DNA of 64,000 nucleotides from Symbiodinium microadriaticum (taxonomy: Eukaryota > Sar > Dinophyceae > Suessiales > Symbiodiniaceae). Shown here piece after piece: positions 29,322 to 38,697 of this stretch. Every line of letters begins with the position of its first letter. Within the stretch, counting starts at the first letter, position 1. Under the pieces are notes generated by a model. It did no database searches, was not told the origin of the DNA, and worked only from the letters and a program-made list of their open reading frames with translations. The translations under genes and the position numbers were made by a program. Where the stretch lies: the NCBI GenBank assembly GCA_001939145.1, contig LSRX01000538.1, positions 313,427-377,426 on the forward strand. Direction: 5' to 3'.

Positions 29322-31041
29322 GTGGTGTTGCTCCAGGCCCTGTATGCCATAGTCATCCTCATGTTTTGCACAGCATCCGTGGCGTGCTGGGTGGTTTATG
29401 TGGTCTTCTTTGGATTGGTAAGATGGATCCTGCTTGGACTGCTCTTCATTCCGTGGTTCTTGGTGGCAGTCGGCTGGCAGTTGTGCAATGCACTTTTCAC
29501 AGGCGTTCTTGCACCGGTGGCTTTGGTGACGTGGCTGGCAACAGCAGTGTCCTCTCTGTTCGGACCTGACGAGTGTTTCCATTGCTGGTATACCCCAGAG
29601 GAGTGGATGGCTTACGCAGGCTCTTGTCTCAAAAGCTTCATGGAACAGGCATACAGAGAGTTGTCTCACTATGAAAGCTTTTATCAATTCCAAGACCAGG
29701 TGACGTCTTCTACACAGCAATGGCTGATTGCTCTGTCGGATGGTGGATTGTTAGCCGTCGCTTCCATCTATGTGATTGTTTACTCCTACGAGCAGGTCAA
29801 CTTGCATGAAGACTGTGCACGGGACCTGCGGAAAGCATATACGGCGATCCTGGAGTTGCCATTGAGGCCTCTGACACAGGTTTCCGAAGCCGTCACGGAA
29901 AGGATTGAAAGAGAAGCGAGCAATTTGTGGGTGGACTTCCTCAGCAGCTCACGCTTGATGATTGCTTGGGCAGAAGACTGGCCTCAGGGATTTATTGGCC
30001 TCGTGTTGGTGCTCAGATATATGCTTCCAGATGAAGGGGTCAAAGGCATTGGCTTTGCAGGCATATCAGCACCGATCAGCCTGTCGAAGGGACTTCTGAT
30101 CCCGACGTTTCAAAAGCCATGTTTGAGCGGCGTCGCCAAGAAGTACAACAAAGCTTGGAGCATCTGGTAGGTTCCGACAAGGCCCTGGAGGAGCTCACCG
30201 ACAGGTTGCGGGAGGCACCGGGAAGGATCCCTCGTGGTCAGATAAAGACGTTGTTGCAAGAGGTGCTGAAGGAGCTTTCGGACGACGTCTTGAGGCGCTT
30301 CAATGTGGGAGAGCGTGAGCTCTTTCGTCCAATCATTTCAGAGCGTGACAGGTGGTTATGGTGGTTGAACCAGTGCATGTCCGAGGACAGGTTCGACAGT
30401 GTAGTAGCCAAGCTAGTTGCTACATATGTCGAAGGTGGTGCCTCAGCAGCCGACCTCTCTGTCGCATCGTATTTAGCTGGAGCTTGCAAGAGAGCTGCTG
30501 CGAGGATTGCAAGAACGCCGGCTACAATGCCGAGAGCTGCCGAAAAGGCGGCTTTCGGTGTTCCGAGTGCCGAGCGGTGGGACTCGTCGAAACCGCCGGA
30601 CACTGTAAGGAAAGTGGCTTCATCTGTGAGGATTGCAAAGCAGCGGGCTTCTCAGCGACAGAATGCCGCGTCGCGGGCTTCTCGTGAGTGAGTGCCGGCT
30701 TCACGCTTGGTGAGTGCAGAGCTGCTGGCTACTCTGCGGAGGAGTGCAAAGCTGCGGGTTGCTCTTTGGAGGAGTGCCAGCTTGCCGGATATTCAGCCAG
30801 CCAGCTGAAGCCAGCTGGTTTTTTGGCCGCTGACCTCAAAAAGGCGGAATTTCCGCCCGCCGAGCTCCGCAAAGCGGCTTCAAAGTGAAAGACTTCAAGA
30901 GTGCAGGTACTCGGCTGCTGATTGCAAAGAGGCAGGTTTCTCAATAGATGAGTGTAGTGTTGTCTATCCGGCCAAGGAGCTACAACAAGCTGGTTTCACA
31001 CGCGCGTTGTTGGATCGTTTAGGACTTCGCCGTTCGCCTTA
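29322..31041 (+). CDS. Membrane protein with C-terminal Cys decapeptide repeats, frame-disrupted
   Basis: Read in exons and blocks on the + strand. About 29322-30030: three or four hydrophobic segments (LYAIVILMFCTASVACWVVYVVFF, WILLGLLFIPWFLVAVGW, LLAVASIYVIVY). About 30062-30470: after a probable intron ending TTTGCAG (30060), a helical region (KAMFERRRQEVQQSLEHL, GRIPRGQIKTLLQEVLKEL). About 30485-31041: ten-residue repeats of the type A-G-F-S-x-x-E-C-K-x (for example CEDCKAAGFSATEC, CRAAGYSAEECKAAG) ending LDRLGLRRSP-stop. The repeat region changes frame near 30480, has a stop at 30685 and lacks one T near 30911. Either it is decaying, or introns or sequence errors explain the breaks. Function unknown. 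Confidence 0.5.
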
Positions 31042-31980
31042 AGCATGAGCATCGCAAGATTGCCATGCCCAGACTTTGCGCCGGCAGCCCAAAGGGCCCC
31101 GTGCGAGCCAAGCCCCAAAGCCGGACGAAATGCCAAGAATGAGAACACGCATGAACGAGGCACTTGAGTTTGTCAGCCTAGGATGGGCACGCAATATTCG
31201 TGGGATTTCAGTTAATTTGGACATGCTGAAGTCTCGGCTCCAGATAGTTGCGGGATAAGACCTTGCCAAACGACGAAATCAACAGCCGAGCGAATCAAGA
31301 CAGCATTCGATCAGTGTTGGTCATTTGGATCATATCGTCCGACATGCTTGGTCGTGAGCCATTCGCCTGTGATGAGCCAGGCCAGAGTGTCGGAGAGTCA
31401 CCAACCGCAGCATTTGGCAGAAACTGGCGCATGACGCATGCCCAGGACAGTGACACAGCAGGTGACTTGCAGCAACATTTGGATGAGACATTAGCCAGGA
31501 GCGCTGAGGGCAGCTGGCATTGCTCAGGTTACCTCGTTCGGAGCAAGGGACATGTGGTAGCCCTTCTGCGGAGGATCGAAAGCGATGTGACTTGCGTTGT
31601 GGCCGCTTAGTATGCACGGTTGCTCTTGTTCACAGTTCAGACAGGGCGTGCGCAGTGGTTGCTCTGCACCCTTGCATTCAACGACAGAGGTGCGGAGTAT
31701 CCGCGACTGCAACTTTTCCGCGGACGCCTCGGGTGTTCTCTTGGTAATGCGTTTCCGCTTCATCGCCCAACCTAGGTGAGCATTGCTGATCCTGCACAGG
31801 CAAGACTCGTGGAGTAGAATCGATGCGTAGTTAGTTTGAGAGGAGCATCTTGCTTTATCGTGTCGTCTTGGATGTCTTGATGCTGCTGTGGTGTATCACA
31901 AACGTAGGTTTGCAAATCCCATGCTTTCTGCTGCGCAGCCCGACTGCCCGCTCATCTCCGTCTCAGAGGCAGGTCCGTAG
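31042..31980. other. Nothing recognised
   Basis: Possible exons of the following PAS/LOV gene, but no motif supports any of them. Confidence 0.35.
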
Positions 31981-32159
31981 CCAGATTTGTCCTGCAGATT
32001 GGAGCGCGGAGCGTGGACCCACCATCGTTTCAGAGATCAGCGATTTGTCCGAACAGCGATCCCAGAGCATGGATCTGTGTTGCATGATGGAACTTTGTGT
32101 CACGACGCATATATTTCCGTTGTCGATCTTTGCGTGGGTGCATCTCGACAGATTGGCAA

Positions 32160-32700
32160 AGCAAAAAAGTACGAGGTCCCCGGGTATCTAAACAGAGCAG
32201 ATGCCTGGTACACTGAGGGATTTTGCGAGCTGACGGGCTATGACCGCGAGACCATTCTTGGGCAACGACGGCATTTTTGAATTCTACACGTGGCTTCAGA
32301 TCAGTGGCACTTGCATCAGATTGGTCGTGTACATTTGCCAGGCAGAATTGCCGTTTTTTGAACGACGGTTGTGACATCCAGCCCCGTCCTTCAGCCAATG
32401 ACCTTCGTGAGGCACCCAATGCTGAAGCACTCTTGCCGAGCATCTCAGGCCCTCCGACCGGCAAGGTCTCCGTGTCTCTGCAAAGCCCGCTGCTAAATGA
32501 ATCATGACATTCAAGGTCGTGCTCAAAAGCATGTGGCTTCCTTGAGCTGCCAAGAGGACCGGCAAGCATTTCTGCGGAGTGCTGAAGAATCTCAAGGTGC
32601 TTTGAATGCTACGTCGTGACCCTCAACACATGACTTGAAGTGCTGGTCCCAGGCGGATGGTACGCCATTTCTGAACCTGCTGGACATGCCCATTGCCTGA
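32160..32700 (+). CDS. PAS/LOV-like domain protein, partial exon chain
   Basis: Exon ending at 32261 encodes ADAWYTEGFCELTGYDRETILG. An 80-base intron (32262-32341) with GC-AG ends follows, and the next exon starts GCAGAATTGCC. Joining them in frame gives TGYDRETILG-QNCRFLNDGCD, the PAS/LOV core with the N-C-R-F-L block in which LOV photoreceptors bind flavin through the Cys. The exon continues with ANDLREA, and a later block at about 32640-32697 (ADGTPFLNLLDMP) fits the next PAS strands. Both the upstream start and the downstream end are unknown. It may be a blue-light or redox sensor module; many algal PAS proteins carry this motif without proven photochemistry. Confidence 0.55.
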
Positions 32701-33457
32701 GCGACCGTGTAGCACCCGAATGCAGTGTGAACTTGGCGCCCCTCCAGATTTTGGGTCGTTCTGATTCTGTTCAATTTGCCTGCCTGCCGCGCAAGTTCTA
32801 CAGACGATTGTCGCTTTGGGGTGCCTAGTTTCTGCAGTATGAGGCGTGGCCTGTCGGTCGGCAGAACGAAAGATGGTGAGGACTGCAGTGTCTCTGCATT
32901 TTCTGATCGGACTTTAATGCTTATGTGTCAACAGGTCGAAAGCTCCAACCCATACATACGAGTGTGTTTCATGGTGGAAGGAGCGCTTCTTCATCGTCGG
33001 CATTCAGGTCTGGAGTGCTGGAGTTCGGCCTGGCCGAGGAGAGACTAGCTCGCCTCGAGTCGCATTGGCTGAGGCAGATGTGAGCGAACAGGGATCCGAG
33101 GAGTTACCTCTGGAGCACAAGACGCAGATGCCACGGACTCGGCTCGCAATGCGGGCCTCTGCCAGCGCGAGCCTTTTTCTGAGTTTTTGAGTCAGGCAGT
33201 ACATCGCCACACTCGTCCGTGATGCAGGGAGCTAAGCGCACAAATCATGAGTGCTCGTGGATAAAGCCGTTGCAAACTACCGCAGGAGCTGTCTTCCGGC
33301 CTACAGCAAGAAGCCATCGTGACCGAATGGCTGGCCTGTTTTTGCGATGACAGTGTAGGTGCGAAGTGTTTGGAGAATTCCAGGCAAGCGCTGGAGACGA
33401 TGTTTCAAGCCCCTGCCTGAGCACCCCAACTTTCCACATATGGTTACAAATGCCTGC
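32700..33457. other. Nothing firm recognised
   Basis: May hold terminal exons of the PAS/LOV-like gene (32700-32830 stays open on +). Otherwise no motif up to the 5' repeat of Element E. Confidence 0.4.
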
Positions 33458-33507
33458 CATGTCCCACCATGTTTCAGGAGCGTCGGAGGCTGGAAGCTTT
33501 TCGGCCC
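33458..33507 (+). repeat. A1 repeat of Element E
   Basis: 50 bp (CATGTCCCACCATGTTTC to GCTTTTCGGCCC) identical to 40864-40913. Confidence 0.9.
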
Positions 33508-33831
33508 GAGGTTGATGCAGCGGACTTTGGTTTCTGCGTCGTCTGGTCTGTCCGTCACCTCTCTGCTCCTTCACTTTGCTCGTTTCTTCGAACGAACCGA
33601 CCCTCCATTCCTTGACCCTTGTCCTGTCTGTCCGTCCCCTGGCTTGGACTTTCTCGGCCCTCCGGCCTTCCACAGCATCCACCTCCCTTCTGTGTTGCTC
33701 GGGCTGGGCATTGGAATACTTGTGCTGCCTGCCCTGGAGCTGCTCCTTTGCATTCGAGGGTTTGTTCTTGCTAGGGTTGATAGGGTTCTTAGGCCGCCTT
33801 TTAGGTACAGGTTGCTTTAGTTAGGGCGTGC
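33508..33831 (+). other. Leader of Element E
   Basis: Between A1 and Gag-1. A frame running through to 33820 encodes a hydrophobic stretch (VLLGLGIGILVLPALELLLCIRG), but it has no ATG after A1, so it is not called a gene. Confidence 0.5.
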
Positions 33832-34404
33832 ATGAGCCTGGAGCTCCGCGTGACCCATCTGGAGGAACTTGTGCTGGCTCTCCGGAGCCGAGTGGCTCAC
33901 TTGGAGTCGCTGCTCTCGCCTCGTGCCCGGTCTGCCTCCTTTGAGGTCGTGGCCCAGACCCCTACCCCTAGGTCCTACCCTAGAGCCTCTTCCCCCGAAC
34001 GCCAAGCTACCCGAACCCCCGTTGTGGTTTCTTCGGGTTTAGAAATAGGTCCCCCCGCTGCCCCTACCGCAAGTGCCTCTGCAAGCTCTCAGGAGACGGG
34101 GGAGCAACGTGCTGCGGCCTGTCGTGAAATCGGGCTTTTTCTTCGACGCGCTGTCAACGGGCAGCACCGTGGTGCGAGCGGCAGGGACCGTCTGAGCCAG
34201 CAATCCAGGCTGTGGCTTGTGGTTAGAGATTTTGAAGGAACCCGAAGGGACCCCGTTGTTGTGTGCCACAAGTTCAGTCAGTGTGCTCAACTCTGCAAGC
34301 GAGGTTCGGAGTGTGGAGATTCGGTTTTCGTGGGCTTGCCCGCGCGGAGAGACGTGATCGCTGTGTGTGCTGCTGGAGATTTCCAGCTCCCCGCCTCTTG
34401 GTGA
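33832..34404 (+). CDS. Element E Gag-1-like protein
   Basis: 190 residues from a true ATG. Residues 3-28 form heptads (LELRVTHLEELVLALRSRV), a short coiled coil. A Ser/Pro-rich linker follows, then a compact domain from about residue 100 (REIGLFLRRAVNGQHRGASG, LWLVVRDFEG, LCKRGSECGDSVFVGLP). I believe this motif string recurs in dinoflagellate retroelement proteins, but I have no formal family name for it. Its stop (34402-34404) is one base before the ATG of Gag-2. Probably structural. Confidence 0.7.
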   Translation: MSLELRVTHLEELVLALRSRVAHLESLLSPRARSASFEVVAQTPTPRSYPRASSPERQATRTPVVVSSGLEIGPPAAPTASASASSQETGEQRAAACREIGLFLRRAVNGQHRGASGRDRLSQQSRLWLVVRDFEGTRRDPVVVCHKFSQCAQLCKRGSECGDSVFVGLPARRDVIAVCAAGDFQLPASW

Positions 34405-34405
34405 G

Positions 34406-36118
34406 ATGGAGGAGGATCTAGCGGATCCTGACGGAGATCCCTTGAACGCCCGGGACGCTGCTGCAGTTGGAGAAGGCTTTGTTGATCAGCTATGCCCCCT
34501 CCTCCTTCTGCATTGTGGGGAGAACTCAGAGGGTGCTCAAGTGACAGTGCAAGCTTTGTGTGTCGGCGACGTGGGGGGTCGCCTCCTTCTAGCCCTCCCG
34601 GCTGCAGCCTGGCATCGCACAATCGCCCGCCGAACCGTACCAAAGGGTTTCATGACCAAGGTGTTTGGTGCCGAAGTTTCCGCGTGCTCCGAAAAGGAAC
34701 GGACGGCCGAAGTGCCCGGGCAGACCCTTCGGATCTGGCTGGGTTGTTGCGAAGCCTCGGCCGAAGACTCTCTGGAGGTGTCAGACGATTCTCCGACGGT
34801 GCCCTTCGTACTTTTGCCCTCAGGCGAGGCTCTCCTTCCTTTCGTCGACTCGCTGGCGGAGATTTGGCAAGCTCAGGTTGCTCAGCCTCAGGAGACCCCG
34901 CTGCACACTGCTTCCGAAGGCCCCGGACCCAACAACTTAGACCAAAGGCTGGCCAGCTTGGAAGCTACAGTTGCCACTCTGGCTGCCAACCTTTCGCGTG
35001 CCGACGTTGCCCCCGAGGTGCAAGCACAGCCGCCGCTTGGGATGCAGCGAGTGGCAAAGGCGTCGGCTCGAAAACCCGAGCCTCATACCGAGGCCAGCGT
35101 GGAAAACCTACCCGGGCTGGACAGAGGGGTTGTTGCAGCAGCGCTGGCGGCCGGCGTGCAGCCGCGAGCTTTGCAAGAGATGAGTCGTCTTGTCAACGCG
35201 CCTGGCCCCATGGGAAGGTTGAAGCCGGAGCCGGACAGGCCCCGAGTTACGGCACAGGGGGATCCCCTCGAGGAATCCGAAGACGAGGCGCGGGGAAAGG
35301 CCGAACCTCCCCCCGGGGCCGTGCTCGCAGGTGTTGGTTCGGCGCCGGCTCCGTCCACAGGCAGCCCGGCCGATGCTCTGGCAACCGCTTTAGCAAAGTG
35401 TCTGGACTCCTACCAGGGCGGCGGGTCGGCCAAGAAAGGTGCTTTGGAGAGAGCCCTAGATGCCTCAGGCGGTGGTTCTCTCGAGAACTCCTTGGGCGGA
35501 GGGAGGAGGAATGCAGCCGCCAGGCGCCTCCTTCGAGATGCCCTGACTACTTCGCCTCAGGAAATTTCGGCAATCATCGAGAACCTCATGGCGGAGGACC
35601 TGAGTGCCTCGACTCCCGGAGTCGGCAGCCCTCCCCTGACGAGCAGTCGCGCTTGGCTGGAACATCGGAGCAAGGTGCAAGCGTTCCCGACCATGGTTCA
35701 CCTTTCGTGGGCCATAGCAGGTGCCTTAGATTGCTTGAGAGCCGGGCAAACTGCACAGGCACGGGCTCGCCTAAACATAGCCTTGCTTCAAGCAGACCAG
35801 ACCTCGGTGGACAAGGGCAATTGGCTGTTTAGCCAAGAGCTGGCCCTAGAACCCCCGCCTCCGATGGCCTCCTTCCGTCGCCACGAAGCGGGGCAGTCGT
35901 CGACCGACCCTGTGTACAGCAAGCTGCTGGACTCGCGCTGGGCCGAGATTGCGCTGTCGAGGCTTCGAGACGAAGCAGATTTCCTCGAAAAACGGCAGCG
36001 CTTGTCTCAGCGGCAAGCGCCTCCTCCCAACAAGGATGCGACAGAAGCCTCCGACGACGCCCCGCAAAGGCCGCCGCGAAGGCCACCGCGAAAGCCTCCG
36101 CCAAAAGCAGATGCATGA
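34406..36118 (+). CDS. Element E Gag-2-like protein
   Basis: 570 residues from the ATG at 34406 (the frame is open back to a GTG at 34367). The N-terminal 150 residues contain RLLLALPAAAWHRTIARR. The middle has a coiled-coil stretch (LDQRLASLEATVATLAANL) and acidic, Ala/Pro-rich linkers. The C-terminal part has a helical region (AWLEHRSKVQAFPTMVHLSW..AIAGALDCLRAGQTAQARAR) and a basic Pro/Arg/Lys tail (RPPRRPPRKPPPK) that could bind nucleic acid. No zinc knuckle is seen, unlike Gag of Element C. Its stop overlaps the Pol start as ATGA (36115-36118), which suggests coupled termination and re-initiation. Confidence 0.7.
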   Translation: MEEDLADPDGDPLNARDAAAVGEGFVDQLCPLLLLHCGENSEGAQVTVQALCVGDVGGRLLLALPAAAWHRTIARRTVPKGFMTKVFGAEVSACSEKERTAEVPGQTLRIWLGCCEASAEDSLEVSDDSPTVPFVLLPSGEALLPFVDSLAEIWQAQVAQPQETPLHTASEGPGPNNLDQRLASLEATVATLAANLSRADVAPEVQAQPPLGMQRVAKASARKPEPHTEASVENLPGLDRGVVAAALAAGVQPRALQEMSRLVNAPGPMGRLKPEPDRPRVTAQGDPLEESEDEARGKAEPPPGAVLAGVGSAPAPSTGSPADALATALAKCLDSYQGGGSAKKGALERALDASGGGSLENSLGGGRRNAAARRLLRDALTTSPQEISAIIENLMAEDLSASTPGVGSPPLTSSRAWLEHRSKVQAFPTMVHLSWAIAGALDCLRAGQTAQARARLNIALLQADQTSVDKGNWLFSQELALEPPPPMASFRRHEAGQSSTDPVYSKLLDSRWAEIALSRLRDEADFLEKRQRLSQRQAPPPNKDATEASDDAPQRPPRRPPRKPPPKADA

Positions 36119-38697
36119 CTCCAAAGCAGCCCCGGCGAGCACCAGGATCTGAAGCTCCGTGCCTTGCCCTGCCAGCTTTGTGGAATTCACTTCCCCGGCT
36201 ACTCTTGAGGAACGCCGGGCCTTTTGCCTCTTTTCTCCGGTCTTCGCTTTGCTCGGGGGCGCAACATGCCTCCACGCCCTACACCTGGCCTTGCCCCATG
36301 CCTTTCCCAGAGGTCTTCGCGGGCCGCCCTGCGCCGGGCCTTTGGAAGAAAAGCCTTTTGAATCTTGCGGTGGCCCAACTTAGCTACCTCCACCTCGGCT
36401 GCCCCACTGTGTGCCCTTCCTCGGTGTGCCTCGGCGTGCCCCTTAACCGAAAGCAGTGGAAAGCCGTACGTGGCCTTCGCCATCTTGTGTTCGGCAGCTT
36501 TTTCCCTTTGCACTACGAGCCCTCCGACTATGGGCGTATAGGTCACAAGGTTGAAGGTCAGGACAAGGTGCTGGGTGCGCTGAGTCGTGCCGCTGCTTCT
36601 GTGTGCCACGACCTTGGCGGCTACCTGCCTCGCTCGCTTGTCACGCCTGGCCTTTCAACGCAAACGCCTCCTGCCGACGTGGTCGGCCACCTCCCTGGCA
36701 AACCGGACGTTGCTGCTCTGCCTATCACGGCCGACCGTGTGAAGCTGCCTGCCCGCCCGGAGTTTGACCCTGTACCATATATGGACCGCACAACTAAGGA
36801 GTTCTACCTGGAGCCCCTCAGCCACGCTCGTGTGCCCGAGCCCGGTGTGGACAAGCCTCCTTTCGTAAAGATTTTGGCCGACTCCACCGAGAAACTGCAG
36901 CTGCTCCGGGCCTTAGCAAGAAGCGGGCGACTTCAGCCTCTCTCCTCGGTGCCTCCGGAACGCGTCGCTTGGGGAGCTGGCCTGTTCTGTGTGGCAAAGA
37001 GTGAAACAAAGGATCGCCTCATCCTGGACGCCCGTCCGGCCAATGAACTCGAAGATTTCCCCGGCCGCTGGGTTCACACTCTGGCTTCTGCAGCCTGCCT
37101 GGGAGGCATTGTGTTGAAGGAGGGCCAGACCCTCCTGCTGGCCGGGACCGATCTAGTTGTTTGTTTTTATCAATTTCGTGTCTCTTCCCAGCGGGCCACC
37201 AGGAACCTGCTAGCATGCACCTTGACACCAGCCGAAGCCGCTTTCGTGTTCGAGTGCCCTGCCTCCGACTTTGGGGCTCCGGGCTCTGACGTGTACTGCG
37301 GCTTGTCGTCCCTCGCTATGGGCGACTCGTCCGCGTGCGAATTTGCACAGTGCAGCCACTTGGGCGTGTTGCTGCAGGGCCGGGCCCTCCAGGTTGGCGA
37401 GTTGATGGTGCAAGCCCAGGCCCCTCCCAGAGGCTTGTTGTCAGTGGGTTTGGTCTTTGACGATTTGATCATCCTGCAGCTTTGCTTGACAGACCAGCTG
37501 CCCGACTTCCTCAGGGACCCCGGCACCTCTGCAGGCTCCCAGCGCTTGAGAGCCGCCCTTGCCGCCTACGACCGGGCCTCCCTGCGGTACTCAGCCGAGA
37601 AAACGTTTGAAGATAAGACCCAGGCCTCCTTCTGGGGCGTCGACTGCTGCGGCACCTCCGGGCTGGTGAGACCAAACCCTTCGAGGTACTGGCCTTTGGT
37701 GCTGATCACCACGCGGGTGATCCAGCTCGGGCTCGCGACCCGGGCTTTGCTTGAGTCCTTGGTTGGTTCCTGGGTTTCTGTGTTCATGGTGCGGCGCCGT
37801 CTTCTGAGCTTGGTGAACCTCTGTTTCCAGGCCGTTCGTGAGGGCCCGGCGCAAGCTATACTGCGGCTCGGCCCAGAACTGAAAGCGGAGCTTGCTTCGT
37901 TTGTGTGCCTTGGCCACTTAGCTGTGCTTGACCTTCGGGCTCCGGTGCTGCCGTCGATCATCGCCACTGATGCTTCTAGCTCTTGGCAAGCTGCTGTTGA
38001 AGCTCCTTTGCCTTTGGAGGTTTCGGAAGAGCTCCTGCGGCACACTTTGCAACGTGGCGCTTGGACCCGCCTTTTGTCGCCTCCTGCTGCCTGGTTGAAA
38101 CAGCACTCTCTCCTTGAGCCGGGCGACGAGCTGCCAGGCGAGGTGTCTTATTCGGCCCACCCCGTTGCCGACGCTGCCGCCCGAGTTCCTGCCTACAGGT
38201 GCCTCTGGAGGCGGGAGTACAAGAACCGAGTTCACATCAATGTGGCTGAGCTTGGGGCTTACTTGCGCGAAGAAGCCCGTGTTGCCGGGCGCCACTCCGC
38301 CTCCAGGCCGCTGTTCGGCCTTGACTCTCAGGTTTGCTTAGGCTGCTTGTGCAAAGGCCGTTCGGCTTCTGGAGTTTTGAACCGCATGTTGGCAGCCTCC
38401 CTTGGCCCGCTTCTGAGTTCGCGTGTGTTTCCTGGGCACTTTTTCTTCCCGTCATCCCTAAATCCGGCTGATGACCCTACCCGCCACCGGAGTGTCAGGG
38501 GACCCACGAGCCCAAAGCCCTCCTGGTGGGCATCCCTTGAAGATGGTGACCCCTCGCTGCTCGAAGCTTTCCTTCTTGAATGTGAAGCTGCATCCAACGA
38601 CGGCTTCAAGCAGTCTGACCTTTTGAGTTGGGCGGTGTGCGTCCTGTGGTTTTGCAGTCAAATCGGGAACGGGATCGGCCAGCGCCTTCGCTCCTGA
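36115..38697 (+). CDS. Element E reverse transcriptase-RNase H
   Basis: 860 residues from the ATG at 36115. RT: AGLFCVAKSETKDRLILDAR (about 288-307, fingers), motif A with Asp346 (GTDLVVCFYQF), motif B SSLAMGDSSACEFAQ (398-412) and motif C with Phe-Asp449-Asp450 (GLVFDDLII). RNase H: Asp619 (ATDASS), Glu712 (INVAELGAYL), Asp737 (GLDSQ) and Asp786/787 (LNPADDPTRH). All metal ligands are present, so it should be functional. Clustering with DIRS/YR retrotransposon RTs is inferred from the NPADDPTR ending and the neighbouring tyrosine recombinase. The first 240 residues are of unknown function. The 3' end overlaps the next frame by about 79 bases. Confidence 0.92.
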   Translation: MTPKQPRRAPGSEAPCLALPALWNSLPRLLLRNAGPFASFLRSSLCSGAQHASTPYTWPCPMPFPEVFAGRPAPGLWKKSLLNLAVAQLSYLHLGCPTVCPSSVCLGVPLNRKQWKAVRGLRHLVFGSFFPLHYEPSDYGRIGHKVEGQDKVLGALSRAAASVCHDLGGYLPRSLVTPGLSTQTPPADVVGHLPGKPDVAALPITADRVKLPARPEFDPVPYMDRTTKEFYLEPLSHARVPEPGVDKPPFVKILADSTEKLQLLRALARSGRLQPLSSVPPERVAWGAGLFCVAKSETKDRLILDARPANELEDFPGRWVHTLASAACLGGIVLKEGQTLLLAGTDLVVCFYQFRVSSQRATRNLLACTLTPAEAAFVFECPASDFGAPGSDVYCGLSSLAMGDSSACEFAQCSHLGVLLQGRALQVGELMVQAQAPPRGLLSVGLVFDDLIILQLCLTDQLPDFLRDPGTSAGSQRLRAALAAYDRASLRYSAEKTFEDKTQASFWGVDCCGTSGLVRPNPSRYWPLVLITTRVIQLGLATRALLESLVGSWVSVFMVRRRLLSLVNLCFQAVREGPAQAILRLGPELKAELASFVCLGHLAVLDLRAPVLPSIIATDASSSWQAAVEAPLPLEVSEELLRHTLQRGAWTRLLSPPAAWLKQHSLLEPGDELPGEVSYSAHPVADAAARVPAYRCLWRREYKNRVHINVAELGAYLREEARVAGRHSASRPLFGLDSQVCLGCLCKGRSASGVLNRMLAASLGPLLSSRVFPGHFFFPSSLNPADDPTRHRSVRGPTSPKPSWWASLEDGDPSLLEAFLLECEAASNDGFKQSDLLSWAVCVLWFCSQIGNGIGQRLRS

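Noticed and set aside
33359-33820. Hydrophobic frame before Gag-1 of Element E
   Set aside because: Runs through the A1 repeat, has no ATG after it, and shows no family match.
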